40,114 nucleotides of DNA from CBDIHP01 sp965279195 (GCA_965279195.1 CBDIHP010000019.1:1-40114), one strand, 5' to 3'; positions 1 through 10,258 are shown, counted from the stretch's first letter. The notes: a model not told the origin generated them from the sequence alone. Translations and numbers: made by a program.

Positions 1-1
1 C

Positions 2-2594
<2,593 letters not shown>

Positions 2595-2599
2595 TCCCC

Positions 2600-2738
2600 G
2601 TAGGGTGTGGTGCCACGCGGACGCACGTCCGCGTCCACCGCACCCCGACATGCCCGGCCACGCGGGCGTGTCGCTCCATCCTCCGCCCCGTCGGTGCGGT
2701 GGTCGCGGACCTGTGGTCCGCGATGCACCACACCCTAC
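2600..2738. repeat. GTAGGGTG-type intergenic inverted repeat (copy C1)
   Basis: Perfect 14-bp terminal inverted repeats, GTAGGGTGTGGTGC at 2600-2613 and its complement at 2725-2738, enclose shorter hairpins. One of these is CGCGGACC-TGT-GGTCCGCG at 2704-2722. The element starts 5 bases after the gltD stop. Its left part (GTAGGGTG followed by GTCCACCGCACC) recurs at 18348-18385. It may act as a terminator for gltBD or be a small non-autonomous mobile element; neither is shown. Confidence 0.7.
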
Positions 2739-2763
2739 CTCTGCTCCGATCGGGTCCGCTATT

Positions 2764-2805
2764 GCGGACCAATGTTATTATCGCATGTGAACACAATTGG
2801 TCCGC
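2764..2805 (+). promoter_or_regulatory. Inverted repeat around a possible -10 box
   Basis: A perfect 10-bp inverted repeat, GCGGACCAAT (2764-2773) and ATTGGTCCGC (2796-2805), flanks an AT-rich spacer containing TATTAT (2776-2781), a good -10 candidate. No convincing -35 was found. The right arm abuts the ATG at 2806. The GCGGACC/GGTCCGC core occurs five times between 2705 and 2815, which also links it to the neighbouring repeat. It could be an operator for the next gene or repeat debris. Confidence 0.4.
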
Positions 2806-3525
2806 ATGGCGGACCATACGGCGATCCGCCAGAGAGGAGTCGTGTCCCACGGATTATTCACATCGGATGATCGGGATCGCATCGATCAATTTGTTCGCGC
2901 CGTGTTGCGATCACGCTATGCGAAACCATGCTTCAACGTCCCCGAGAGCATGGCCATCGGTCCACCCGATTGCGACGGCCGGCGGCCCTGGAGATCGATC
3001 CCGAGCGTGATCGACGAGGCGATGCTCCTCGACCACGAGAACCTCCTCGATTGCCGCCTTCCGCCCCTGTTTCGGGCCTATCTGATGGGCTCGTGTCTCC
3101 TGATCACCGACTTCTATGTGGGGCAATTACCGCCGATTTGCCCGGTGGCCCCAATGCGACGCGTCGAGTTCGACTCGGTCGATCTGATGGATACCCCGTT
3201 TTTCCTCCCTCGACCCTGGCTCGTCCCGTTCGCGGCAGGCGCCGCGGATATGTCGAATCTTTGCTTCGACACCCGCCGGCCCACGCCGCTCGGGGATTAC
3301 CCGGTCATCCAGGTGCACCACCTCGCCGGATACTTCAACGGCCACCGCGACGCCCCCCCGTTCGTCGAGGAGCGCTGCCAGATCTTCGGAAGCTTCGCGA
3401 ATTACCTCGACTATCTGGAGGCGTGGATCCTCTTTAGTGAAGGACCGCGAGACGGCCAGTTCGAGCAATGGCTATTGAAAACGGGTCGGGTCGTACCGCG
3501 TCCTTATCACCACCGCTTGGATTGA
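2806..3525 (+). CDS. SUKH/SMI1-KNR4-like protein (possible immunity protein)
   Basis: A protein of about 239 residues with features of the SUKH (SMI1/KNR4) fold. These are the LPPLFRAYLM helix, a mid-region FLPRPWLVPFAAGAADMSNLCFDT resembling the family's 'lip.fa.dg.gd.fcfD' segment, GDYPVIQVHH, and a C-terminal SFANYLDYLEAW helix. Many SUKH proteins neutralise toxins of contact-dependent or polymorphic systems; others are housekeeping or phage-derived. No toxin or secretion gene is adjacent. The start is uncertain: TTG at 2797, ATG at 2806 and GTG at 2842 are in frame. Only the GTG has a purine-rich stretch (GAGAGGAG) upstream, and its spacing is short. The upstream DNA is markedly more AT-rich than its surroundings, which fits acquired DNA. 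The gene is real; the family call is a motif-level inference. Confidence 0.6.
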   Translation: MADHTAIRQRGVVSHGLFTSDDRDRIDQFVRAVLRSRYAKPCFNVPESMAIGPPDCDGRRPWRSIPSVIDEAMLLDHENLLDCRLPPLFRAYLMGSCLLITDFYVGQLPPICPVAPMRRVEFDSVDLMDTPFFLPRPWLVPFAAGAADMSNLCFDTRRPTPLGDYPVIQVHHLAGYFNGHRDAPPFVEERCQIFGSFANYLDYLEAWILFSEGPRDGQFEQWLLKTGRVVPRPYHHRLD

Positions 3526-3574
3526 ACTCGGTCGTCAAGGATGTCGGCCTACGGACGAAGCGACCACTGGATTT

Positions 3575-3713
3575 GGAGTGCGGAAGCTTGCTTCCGCTCA
3601 GTTCACGCGAAGCTCGCTTCGCGCGCCGAATCAAAGGGTTTGCCTTCGGTCGGCCGCCTTTCCTCGGGAGCAAGCTCCCGCCGGGCGAGAGCGGAAGCAA
3701 GCTTCCGCACTCC
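3575..3713. repeat. Family B nested inverted repeat (copy B1)
   Basis: Outer arms 3575-3598 and 3690-3713 are perfect 24-bp inverted repeats (GGAGTGCGGAAGCTTGCTTC and onward), and each arm is itself a small GCGGAAGC hairpin. Inside lie two more hairpins, CGCGAAGCTCGCTTCGCG at 3606-3623 and CGGGAGCAAGCTCCCG at 3665-3680. The element fills most of the 3526-3884 gene gap, where I see no other feature. The same architecture recurs at 23459-23598, and a solo arm lies at 5233-5256. Confidence 0.85.
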
Positions 3714-3884
3714 ACATGGCGTTCTGCGCGGGGACCTTGTGCGGGGGTTCAATTCGGGCCGCGATTCGGGTATCGTCTCGGGTCACAGGCAGGGAGCCGC
3801 CGGGTGGTGTTCGCGACGTGGATGGGTTGCGGGACGGTCGGCCCCGGGCCGGGCTCGCCCACCCGTATGAGAGCGACTCCCACG

Positions 3885-5033
3885 ATGCGCATCCTGATGG
3901 TGACCTCGTTCCCGATCCCGGGCGAGTATGACGGCACGGCGATGCTGCCGATCCAGATCCTCCGCGGCCTGCGGCGCAAGGGGACGGAGGTCGTCCACGC
4001 GTACCTCAAGATCCGCCGCCCCTGGGGGCCCGTCACGCGAGGGGAGTTCGAGGGCACGCCGTCCTACACCCTCTCGCCGCCCCAATGGGTCACCGGGCTC
4101 AAGGAAATTCGCAGGGAATTCCCCTTCGACCTGATCCACGCCGAGCACTACGGCGGGGCCACGCGGTCGTACGCCGCCTGCCACATCAAGCGATGGCCGA
4201 TGGTGTATCAGGTCCACTCGCTCCTGGGCGACGAGGTCGAGCGCGACCGGCTCGGCCGGGGCCTGGTTTTCCGGGGCTATCGCGCGGTCGAGAAGCTCGT
4301 CTGCAAGGAGGCGGCCGGCGTCGTCGTGCTGGGCAAGAACGTCAAGAAGGTGATGGTCGAGGAGAAGGGCGTCCCCGAGGACCGGGTCCACGTGATCTTC
4401 CCCGGGCTCGACCTCCGCGACTACGCCTATCGCGGCACCCCCGACCCCATCCCCGGCATCGCGCCGGAGCATAAGGTGATCATGTATATCGGCAGCATCG
4501 TCCACCCCAACCAGGGGGTGCCGTTGCTGATCGATGCGTTGCCGAAAATCTGTTCACAGATGCCCGAGGCCCGCTGCGTGCTGATCGGCGGGCCGGCCGA
4601 GGCGGGGGTCGAATATCAGAAACGCCTGGGCGAGCACGGCCAGAACCTGATCGTCCTGGCCGGCAAGACGCCCGACGACATCTCGCGCCTGATCCAGCGG
4701 GCCGACGTGGTCGTCCACCCTCGCCTGGCGTGCCGGGAGAACTTCTCGGTGCAGACCAAGATGGGCGTCTACCTCGCCTCCGGCCGCCCGATCGTGGCGA
4801 CCGACTTCGGCGACTACTCCGACTTCCTCGGCCCCACCGGCGCGGGCCGGCTGACCCCCGTCTCGCCCGAGGGGATCGCCGACGGCATCCTCGACGTCCT
4901 GACCCACCCCCAGCTCGCCGCCAGCCTCCAGGCCGCCGCCGGGCCCGTGGCCGAGGAATACTTCGGCATGGACCGCAAGGCGAACCGGTTCCTCGAAGTC
5001 TACGAGCAGGCCCTCGCGGCGGGTCCGCGCTGA
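3885..5033 (+). CDS. GT4-like glycosyltransferase (GT-B fold)
   Basis: A 382-residue retaining glycosyltransferase of the GT4/GT1 superfamily, expected to transfer a sugar from a nucleotide-sugar donor at the cytoplasmic membrane face, for example in glycan or exopolysaccharide assembly. The N-terminal acceptor domain starts MRILMVTSFPIPGEYDGTAM, with FDLIHAEHYGGA near residue 81. The C-terminal donor domain has VHVIFPGLDL (~168), MYIGSIVHPNQGVPLLIDAL (~200), the ADVVVHPR strand (~273) and a RENFSVQTKMGVYLASGRPIVATD segment (~284), where the family's E-x7-E motif is expected. The frame is open far upstream to 3468, but that extension translates repeat B1 and is discarded. ATG 3885 matches the family N-terminus; ATG 3867 is the alternative. 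No strong ribosome site is seen. The substrate cannot be told. Confidence 0.85.
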   Translation: MRILMVTSFPIPGEYDGTAMLPIQILRGLRRKGTEVVHAYLKIRRPWGPVTRGEFEGTPSYTLSPPQWVTGLKEIRREFPFDLIHAEHYGGATRSYAACHIKRWPMVYQVHSLLGDEVERDRLGRGLVFRGYRAVEKLVCKEAAGVVVLGKNVKKVMVEEKGVPEDRVHVIFPGLDLRDYAYRGTPDPIPGIAPEHKVIMYIGSIVHPNQGVPLLIDALPKICSQMPEARCVLIGGPAEAGVEYQKRLGEHGQNLIVLAGKTPDDISRLIQRADVVVHPRLACRENFSVQTKMGVYLASGRPIVATDFGDYSDFLGPTGAGRLTPVSPEGIADGILDVLTHPQLAASLQAAAGPVAEEYFGMDRKANRFLEVYEQALAAGPR

Positions 5034-5061
5034 TTTCCGGCGAGGGGGCGGGACGACCAAG

Positions 5062-5227
5062 GCGCTGGGCGTGGGTCTCCCGACCCCGCCCCTACGCCGA
5101 TCGAAGGAAACCGCCAGGTCCGGGTCTCCAGACCCGTACCGGGGCAAAACGAACGGGTCTGGAGACCCGGTTATCTGGTTCGGCGCGGCGACGGTTGGAG
5201 CGGGGTCGGGAGACCCGCGCCCAGCGC
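5062..5227. repeat. Family A nested inverted repeat (copy A1)
   Basis: Outer arms 5062-5089 and 5200-5227 pair over 28 bp with one mismatch and begin and end with GCGCTGGGCG and its complement. Inner arms 5120-5137 and 5153-5170 (CCGGGTCTCCAGACCCGT and complement) pair perfectly over 18 bp. The whole could fold as a long two-tier hairpin. It lies 28 bases after the glycosyltransferase stop, in a 331-base gap (5034-5364) that otherwise holds only the B-type arm at 5233. Confidence 0.9.
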
Positions 5228-5232
5228 AGCAG

Positions 5233-5256
5233 AGCGGAAGCGAGCTTCCGCACTCC
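5233..5256. repeat. Solo arm of family B repeat
   Basis: AGCGGAAGCGAGCTTCCGCACTCC differs by one base from the right arm of B1 (3690-3713) and forms its own 8-bp stem (5234-5241 with 5244-5251). It sits 5 bases after element A1. It appears to be a truncated or minimal family B copy. Confidence 0.75.
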
Positions 5257-5364
5257 GGGGGGGCGGTGCGGCGAGCAGACGCTTCCTTGCCGCCCCCGCG
5301 CGCCGTATGGTGGGGCCGCGTTGCCAGCCAGAACGGATCGACGCCGATCGCGGGGGATTCCACC

Positions 5365-7176
5365 ATGCGCGCTCATTCTTTCATTCTTGCCGGCCTTGTC
5401 GGTCTCTCGCTGATCACATCCATCGAGGCGGCCGAGCCGATCCGGATCGACACCCCCATGTCGCCCCCGGCCTGGGCGATGCTGGAGCGGGAACTCCTCA
5501 GGGCCGAGGGAAAGGCGTGCGAGGAGTTCTTCGCCAGATATTTCGATTCGAAAGGCTACCTGCAGTGCGTCGAGCGATGGGGCGGCGACGACGGCCCCGA
5601 CGACGCCATCGAGAACTTCACCAACTGGCCCGTCCTGCACGCCATCGGCGCACCGGATTCGGTCATGGCGGCCTTCCGCAAGGGCTGGGAGGGGCACCTC
5701 CGGCAATACTCGCTCGCGAAGACGAAGGAGGTCGAACTCGGCCGCGACGGGATGTACTACAAGGAATTCCCCACCATGATGGACTGGCTCCACAACGGTG
5801 AAGGGATCAATCCGTTCAACATGCAAGGGCTGTCCGATCCCAACGACCTCGGCTTCCGGCGCAGGGTGGTCAAGTTCGCCGGGCTCTACATGAACGACGA
5901 CCCCGGCGCGCCGAACTATGACCCCGAGAGGAAGCTCATCCGCTCGATGTTCAACGGCAGCCGGGGGCCGCTCTTGCGGAAGTCGACGGCGCTCGACTGG
6001 GCCGGCGACCCGATCGAGGTGGCGCATCGGTTCAGGCCCAAGCACGGCGAATCATCCTATGCCCAGATGATCGCGCACTTCCGCGACTACAACGACATCC
6101 TCGGCGACCACCCGCAGAACCTCCTGGCCACGACCCTCGGCCTGAACGCCTACGCCGCCACCGGCGACGCCCGCTACAAGCAGTGGGTGCTCGAATACGT
6201 CGGCGCCTGGCGCCAGCGGATGATCGACAACGGCGGGATCATCCCCACGAACGTCGGCCGCGACGGCGTGATCGGCTCGGACGCCGGCGGCAAGTGGTAC
6301 GGCGGGGTCTACGGCTGGGGGTTCAGCGTCACCGACCCGGTCACCGGCAAGCTCGCCCACCGCAACCTGCACCAGTTCGGGATCGTCGGGTTCGCCAACG
6401 CGTTCCTCCTGAGCGGCGGCGACGACGCCTTCCTCGACCCCTGGCGCAAGCAGATCGTCAGGATGAACGAACTGGCGAAGGTCATCGACGGCGTGAGTCA
6501 CACCCCGACGATGCACGGGGACAAGGGCTGGTATGAATATGTCCCCCGGCCTTATAGCCAGGGCGCGGCGGAGGTCGCCTACCTGAGCCTGCGAGAAGAC
6601 GACCGCAGGCGCGTGCCCGACGACGGCTGGTGGGCGTTCCTCGACGGCAAGGATCCGGGCTACCCCGAGCGGGCCTTGCGGGCCGACCTGGATTCGGTCC
6701 GGAAGAAGGTCGCCGGCATGCGGGCCGACGACACCACGCCCGACACGAGGCTGGCGGACGACCCTCTGGAGTACAACCCGGCGGTGGTCGACGCCCTGGT
6801 CCACCTGACCCTCGGCGGGCTGCCCACGGGCAACCGCACCGGGGCCCTGCACGCGCGTGTCCGTTACTTCGACCCCGCGCAGCGTCGAGCGGGGCTTCCG
6901 GAGGACGTCGCGGCGCTGGTGGGGGGGATCAAGAAGGACGAGACGCGGCTGACGCTCGTGAATGTGAGTTCGACCGACGCGCGCGAGGTGGCGGTGCAGG
7001 GGGGCGCGTACGGGGAGCACCGCTGGGACTCGGTGTCGATCGAAGGCAAATCCCCCGCCCGTCCCGTCGGGTCGTCGACGGTCCGCGTCCGCCTGGCGCC
7101 AGGTACGGGGGCGACGCTCGTCCTGAAGACGAGCCGCTACGCGCAGTCGCCGAGCTTCCGACACCCCTGGGATTGA
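5365..7176 (+). CDS. Secreted conserved hypothetical protein, possibly helical-barrel fold
   Basis: I cannot assign a function to this 603-residue protein. The start is set at ATG 5365: a Gly/Ala-rich purine stretch (GGGGGA) precedes it, and residues 1-22 (MRAHSFILAGLVGLSLITSI...EAAEP) form a clear signal peptide. The upstream open frame runs through repeat A1 and is not coding. The mature part is rich in Trp, Tyr and His, with helices and loops such as YKEFPTMMDWLHNGEGINPFNMQGL, NLLATTLGLNAYAATGDARYKQWVLEYVGAWRQRM and GGKWYGGVYGWGFSV. This pattern resembles (alpha/alpha)6-barrel glycosidases or lyases, but no catalytic motif is recognised. The last ~100 residues look like a beta-sandwich (LTLVNVSSTDAREVAVQGG). 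A periplasmic or extracellular carbohydrate-related role is only a guess. Confidence 0.75.
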   Translation: MRAHSFILAGLVGLSLITSIEAAEPIRIDTPMSPPAWAMLERELLRAEGKACEEFFARYFDSKGYLQCVERWGGDDGPDDAIENFTNWPVLHAIGAPDSVMAAFRKGWEGHLRQYSLAKTKEVELGRDGMYYKEFPTMMDWLHNGEGINPFNMQGLSDPNDLGFRRRVVKFAGLYMNDDPGAPNYDPERKLIRSMFNGSRGPLLRKSTALDWAGDPIEVAHRFRPKHGESSYAQMIAHFRDYNDILGDHPQNLLATTLGLNAYAATGDARYKQWVLEYVGAWRQRMIDNGGIIPTNVGRDGVIGSDAGGKWYGGVYGWGFSVTDPVTGKLAHRNLHQFGIVGFANAFLLSGGDDAFLDPWRKQIVRMNELAKVIDGVSHTPTMHGDKGWYEYVPRPYSQGAAEVAYLSLREDDRRRVPDDGWWAFLDGKDPGYPERALRADLDSVRKKVAGMRADDTTPDTRLADDPLEYNPAVVDALVHLTLGGLPTGNRTGALHARVRYFDPAQRRAGLPEDVAALVGGIKKDETRLTLVNVSSTDAREVAVQGGAYGEHRWDSVSIEGKSPARPVGSSTVRVRLAPGTGATLVLKTSRYAQSPSFRHPWD

Positions 7177-7201
7177 CCCGGGGAGTCGAGAGCATCCGGT
7201 C

Positions 7202-7236
7202 GGGACGCCCCTGGGGGGGGAAGGCAGGGGCGCCCC
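7202..7236 (+). terminator. GC hairpin after the 5365 gene
   Basis: GGGACGCCCCTG (7202-7213) pairs with CAGGGGCGCCCC (7225-7236), a 12-bp stem with one G-T pair and an 11-base loop. It lies 26 bases after the stop codon. There is no T-tract, so the terminator role is inferred from position and stem strength alone. Confidence 0.5.
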
Positions 7237-7787
7237 ATGAACGGATGATGGCGATGATCTGCGGATCGGACGCGCGCCCTCGAAAGGGCGCGGTCGTCCG
7301 GGCCTCACCGCACAGGAGCACACCACAAAGGAGCACACTCAAACGCGCGAGGGCACAGCGGGGGGGCAAACCAAGCGGAGTCAGGGGGGGCGTCGCCCGG
7401 GGGGGCGGCGACGTGACCGCTCTACCCCTGAAATGCGGAACGGCACACGCGGACTGCAAAAATTTCTCAAAAGTTCGCCCGGGAGGGCCGCCCCGGATGG
7501 GAAAAACACTGCAAGTGGTTGTTTTGAAATGCTTTGGTGAGATTGGAGCGATCCCGTCCCGGCGCGCGGCGACGGCCGCGACGGATCGCGGCCGAGGGGG
7601 TTGAAGTGTCGGCGGGGCACCGGACGGATCCCGGGGCGAGCCGCCCGATGCCGCGGTTCGACGATTCGGCGATCCCCGATCCTGCGATCCCGGTCTTCGC
7701 ACCCCTCCGGGGTGCGAAGACAAGGGTGGGGTCGGGGCAGGCTGCCGAGCAGGGGATCAGGAGGGTTCCCGGCCAGCGGGCCCGGGG
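7237..7787. other. Gene-free convergent spacer with a low-GC island
   Basis: This spacer lies between convergent genes. It holds G-rich runs and a short CGTCGCC/GGCGACG stem (7391-7413). An unusually AT-rich island occupies roughly 7436-7550 (CTGCAAAAATTTCTCAAAAG, later GGTTGTTTTGAAATGCTTTG). A strong hairpin is at 7694-7720. An ATG at 7497 opens a 35-codon frame (MGKTLQVVVLKCFGEIGA...) with a GGGAGG upstream, but the frame ends in low-complexity Arg/Ala. I see no convincing gene. Confidence 0.5.
7694..7720 (-). terminator. Perfect 12-bp hairpin downstream of the lipoprotein gene
   Basis: TCTTCGCACCCC (7694-7705) and its exact complement (7709-7720) enclose a 3-base loop. It lies 67 bases beyond the stop of the minus-strand lipoprotein gene. 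It has no T-tract on either side but is positioned to end the DUF1559 and lipoprotein transcript. Confidence 0.5.
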
Positions 7788-7991
7788 CTACTTCGCCTTG
7801 GCCTGCGTCTTGGGCTGGGGGCGGTGCTCGTCATCCTCGACCGCCTTGTCGTTGGCGGCGATGGCGTCGGCCTGGTCCTTGGTGAGGCTGAGGGGGGCGG
7901 CGTTCTTCGAGGAGGCGGCCGGGTCGTCGCCGCAGCCGGGCAGGGCGGCTGCGCCCAGGAGAACGGCGCAGGATAGGAGGAAGAAACGCAT
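7788..7991 (-). CDS. Small lipoprotein paired with DUF1559 gene
   Basis: A 67-residue protein with a typical lipoprotein signal: a hydrophobic stretch from MRFFLLSCAVLLGAAAL to lipobox LPGC, with the lipidated Cys at residue 20. It is followed by a short acidic/basic tail (LTKDQADAIAANDKAVEDDEHR) ending in a Lys/Ala-rich segment. A longer in-frame reading exists upstream, but it overlaps the DUF1559 gene antisense to its sense and looks like Arg-rich noise; ATG 7991 gives the signal peptide directly. It lies 44 bases after the DUF1559 stop and is probably co-transcribed. Such tiny lipoproteins commonly follow DUF1559 genes in planctomycetes. Function is unknown. Confidence 0.75.
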   Translation of the reverse strand: MRFFLLSCAVLLGAAALPGCGDDPAASSKNAAPLSLTKDQADAIAANDKAVEDDEHRPQPKTQAKAK

Positions 7992-8035
7992 GGCGGCAGG
8001 TTCCGTCGATGGGGTGAATGGGCCCGGATCCGGTC

Positions 8036-9154
8036 TCAGTACGAGTCGGCGCTGAGGACCTCGCCGTCGTCGATGCAGGCGAGCTTCCGCATGGCGGCCC
8101 GGTCGATGGAGAACTTGAGGAACTTGACCGAGCCGTCGCCGAAGACGGCGTTGATGCCGCCGGGGTGCGGGCCGCCGAACATCCGGCGCCAGAGGTTGCC
8201 GCCGGTCTTCGGGGTCGAGGGGTTGTTGCACTGGCCGTTCAAGGACGGGGCCTGGGCGTCGGGGACGGGGACGAAGTGGAAGCGGATGTTGTCCTCGTCC
8301 CAGCCGGCATTCTGCCAGCGCTCATTGTCGCCGCCGTCGGAGCCGTGGCGGTCGACCGGCAGGGACTTCTCGGCGGCGAGGATCGAGTTGGAGGTGCCGT
8401 CGGTGAAGTCGGCGAGGCGTCGCTTGCCGCGGACGCCGTGGACGATCGCGCCCTTGCGGAGGGCGGTGTTGCCGTGGTTCAGGGCGTTGCGCTCATTGAC
8501 GTAGGGGAGCCAGCCGTTGGGGGCCGGGGGCACCCAGCGGTTCGAGGCGTCCTGGCACTCGTAGGCCTCACCCTGGAAGCCGCCGGCGTTGCCGGCGTAG
8601 TCGTTCTTGGAGACCGCGGTGACGGGGTCGGTCCCGTAACGCTGGACGGCGCGGCGGGAGGGGCAGTAGAAGCCGGGGATGGCGACGACGGCGATCGAGT
8701 CCTGCCCGGCGAAGTCGGCGGGCCGGCCGCTGGCGAGCGCGGGGATCGTGAAGTTGGCCAGGTTGTAGACCTGGGTCTGCTCGATGTACGGCAGGATCTT
8801 GAAGAAGTGGTTGAACCCGTTGGGGTGCAGGGCGTTGCAGCAGGTCGAGGTCTCGTAGCCGCCCGGCTCGTCGTAGATCGACTGGGCGGGGACGGGGTTG
8901 CCGGCGGGGTCCACGGCGTTGGGGTCGCCGTCGTAGGCGCCCTGGGGGAGGTGGCTGTAGGTCGACTCGAAGTTCATGAACCCCAGGCCGATCTGCTTGA
9001 GGTTGTTGACGCACTGGGTGCGCCGGGCGGCCTCGCGGGCCGACTGCACGGCGGGGAGCAGCAGCGCGATCAGGACGGCGATGATCGCGATCACGACCAG
9101 CAACTCGATCAGGGTGAAGCCCGACCGGCGCGAGATCCTGGGGGACACTTTCAC
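8036..9154 (-). CDS. DUF1559 prepilin-like protein (H-X9-DG type)
   Basis: A 372-residue protein with a prepilin-type N-terminus, RSGFTLIELLVVIAIIAVLIALLLPAVQ (residues ~10-37). A prepilin peptidase would cut at G-F, and the hydrophobic helix anchors or assembles the protein. The body is the DUF1559 domain (REAARRTQCVNNLKQIGLGFMNFE), and near the C-terminus is the H-x9-DG signature HPGGINAVFGDGSVKFL. Planctomycete genomes carry dozens of these paralogs; the role is thought to be in cell-surface pseudopilin-like structures but is not established. The GTG start at 9154 is supported by GGAGAG placed 6 bases upstream on the minus strand. It heads a two-gene unit with the small lipoprotein. Confidence 0.93.
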   Translation of the reverse strand: MKVSPRISRRSGFTLIELLVVIAIIAVLIALLLPAVQSAREAARRTQCVNNLKQIGLGFMNFESTYSHLPQGAYDGDPNAVDPAGNPVPAQSIYDEPGGYETSTCCNALHPNGFNHFFKILPYIEQTQVYNLANFTIPALASGRPADFAGQDSIAVVAIPGFYCPSRRAVQRYGTDPVTAVSKNDYAGNAGGFQGEAYECQDASNRWVPPAPNGWLPYVNERNALNHGNTALRKGAIVHGVRGKRRLADFTDGTSNSILAAEKSLPVDRHGSDGGDNERWQNAGWDEDNIRFHFVPVPDAQAPSLNGQCNNPSTPKTGGNLWRRMFGGPHPGGINAVFGDGSVKFLKFSIDRAAMRKLACIDDGEVLSADSY

Positions 9155-9580
9155 GGGACACTCTCCAGATGTTCTGACGTGGACGTCGGATTATGCGAAC
9201 GAGGACGCATGTCCGGGAGGACGTCCCGGGCCTGGAGGAAAACATAGGCGGGGATCATTAAGCTGAGATGTGGGGTGGGATAATCTCTCGCGAAATCTCC
9301 GGCGATTTGCGAGGGATCTCGGTGGATTGTGAGCGGCCGGCGAACGCGCCGGGAAGATCAAGGGAAGTTGACGCGTTCCCCTGGCCGGGGCCGGCGCGGG
9401 CCGGCAGAATGCCTGTCGTCGCGTCCGGAACGTCGCGTCCTTTTCCCGGGCGCGGGGGCCTGCCCCGGAGATGGCCCAGCGGGTCGAGGGCGAACCCTCC
9501 GATGCCGCACGCGGAGCGAGCTTCGCGAGGTCAGGGCGGCCGCACGCCCCCGCACCCTCATGATCGCCAGGAGACACCGC
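9155..9580. other. Divergent promoter region between DUF1559 and the 9581 gene
   Basis: A 426-base region between divergent genes. The part near the DUF1559 start (about 9240-9340) is relatively AT-rich (AACATAGGCGGGGATCATTA) and holds an imperfect palindrome CGCGAAATCTCCGGCGATTT around 9291-9313, a possible regulatory site. The 9350-9560 part is GC-rich, without a recognisable gene or motif. Confidence 0.4.
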
Positions 9581-10144
9581 ATGCATGCCCTTCTCGCCGT
9601 CCTGCTCCTCGTCGCCCCCGCGCCCGCCGAGGAGGTCGAGCACCCGATCTACCGGAGCTGGGCGAAACACCCGGTCGGCACGTCGATCACCACCAAGTCC
9701 GTCACCAAGGGGGTCACACGCGCGGGGCAGGAGGCGACCATCACGACGTTCGTCAAGACCACGCTGCTCCACGTGGACGACCAGAAGATCGTGATCGAGA
9801 AGCTCACGACCAGCGACGCCACCGGGGTCATGACCGACACGCCCTCGCTGACGTACGAGCAGCGCCGGATGTTCCCGCTCCTCCCCGGCATCAAGAAGGA
9901 GGACATCGGCAAGCCGTTGAACAGCAGCACGCACGGCGAGGAGACGATCAAGGTCCTGGGGAAGGACGTGAAGGCCGTCTGGTTCGACGCGAAGTACCGG
10001 GGCGACGCCGGCGAGGTGCTCACCCGGACCTGGATGAACGACGACTACCCCGGGCGGATGGTCCGGTCGAGCACGAAGGTCCCCGGCGGCAAGAGCACGA
10101 CCGAGATCGAGGTGGTGGGTCTGGCCGCCCCGGGCGCGAAGTGA
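9581..10144 (+). CDS. Small secreted protein of unknown function
   Basis: A 187-residue protein that I do not recognise. ATG 9581 is chosen because AGGAG at 9569-9573 is ideally spaced and because it yields a short signal peptide (MHALLAVLLLVAPAPAEE); an upstream in-frame ATG at 9560 is less likely. The mature part has alternating charged and hydrophobic strands (GTSITTKSVTKGVTRAG, TTLLHVDDQKIVIEKL, ETIKVLGKDVKAVWFDAKY, STTEIEVVGLAAPGAK). This suggests a beta-rich fold of roughly eight strands, similar in feel to lipoprotein-like or LolA/DUF-type periplasmic domains, though no family motif is evident. It is transcribed away from the DUF1559 gene and stands alone. Confidence 0.7.
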   Translation: MHALLAVLLLVAPAPAEEVEHPIYRSWAKHPVGTSITTKSVTKGVTRAGQEATITTFVKTTLLHVDDQKIVIEKLTTSDATGVMTDTPSLTYEQRRMFPLLPGIKKEDIGKPLNSSTHGEETIKVLGKDVKAVWFDAKYRGDAGEVLTRTWMNDDYPGRMVRSSTKVPGGKSTTEIEVVGLAAPGAK

Positions 10145-10228
10145 CGTCGGGAGGGCGGCGGGGGCCGGGCGGGGGAGGTAGGGAAGCGGGCCGGGTCGCG
10201 TTCGGATCGCATTCGCGGGCGTTATGTG

Positions 10229-10258
10229 TTGGATCGGCGGGGAGTTCTCTGTCATAAT
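10229..10258 (+). promoter_or_regulatory. Candidate sigma70-type promoter for the hybrid kinase
   Basis: TTGGAT (10229-10234) is followed after 18 bases by CATAAT (10253-10258), a five-of-six match to the -10 consensus. If used, transcription would begin near 10265. The in-frame start codons further upstream would then be outside the mRNA and a later start is favoured. Confidence 0.4.

Noticed and set aside
3575..3713. Nested hairpins as a tRNA or structured riboswitch
   Set aside because: No anticodon arm, T-loop or known riboswitch core is visible. The recurrence at unrelated loci marks a repeat family.
3468..3884. N-terminal extension of the glycosyltransferase
   Set aside because: It overlaps the end of the SUKH-like gene and translates repeat B1. 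The family N-terminus begins at 3885.
7497..7604. A 35-codon ORF with an upstream GGGAGG
   Set aside because: The second half is Arg/Ala low complexity, the spacing from the purine stretch is long, and there is no supporting context. Kept only as a remark in the spacer.
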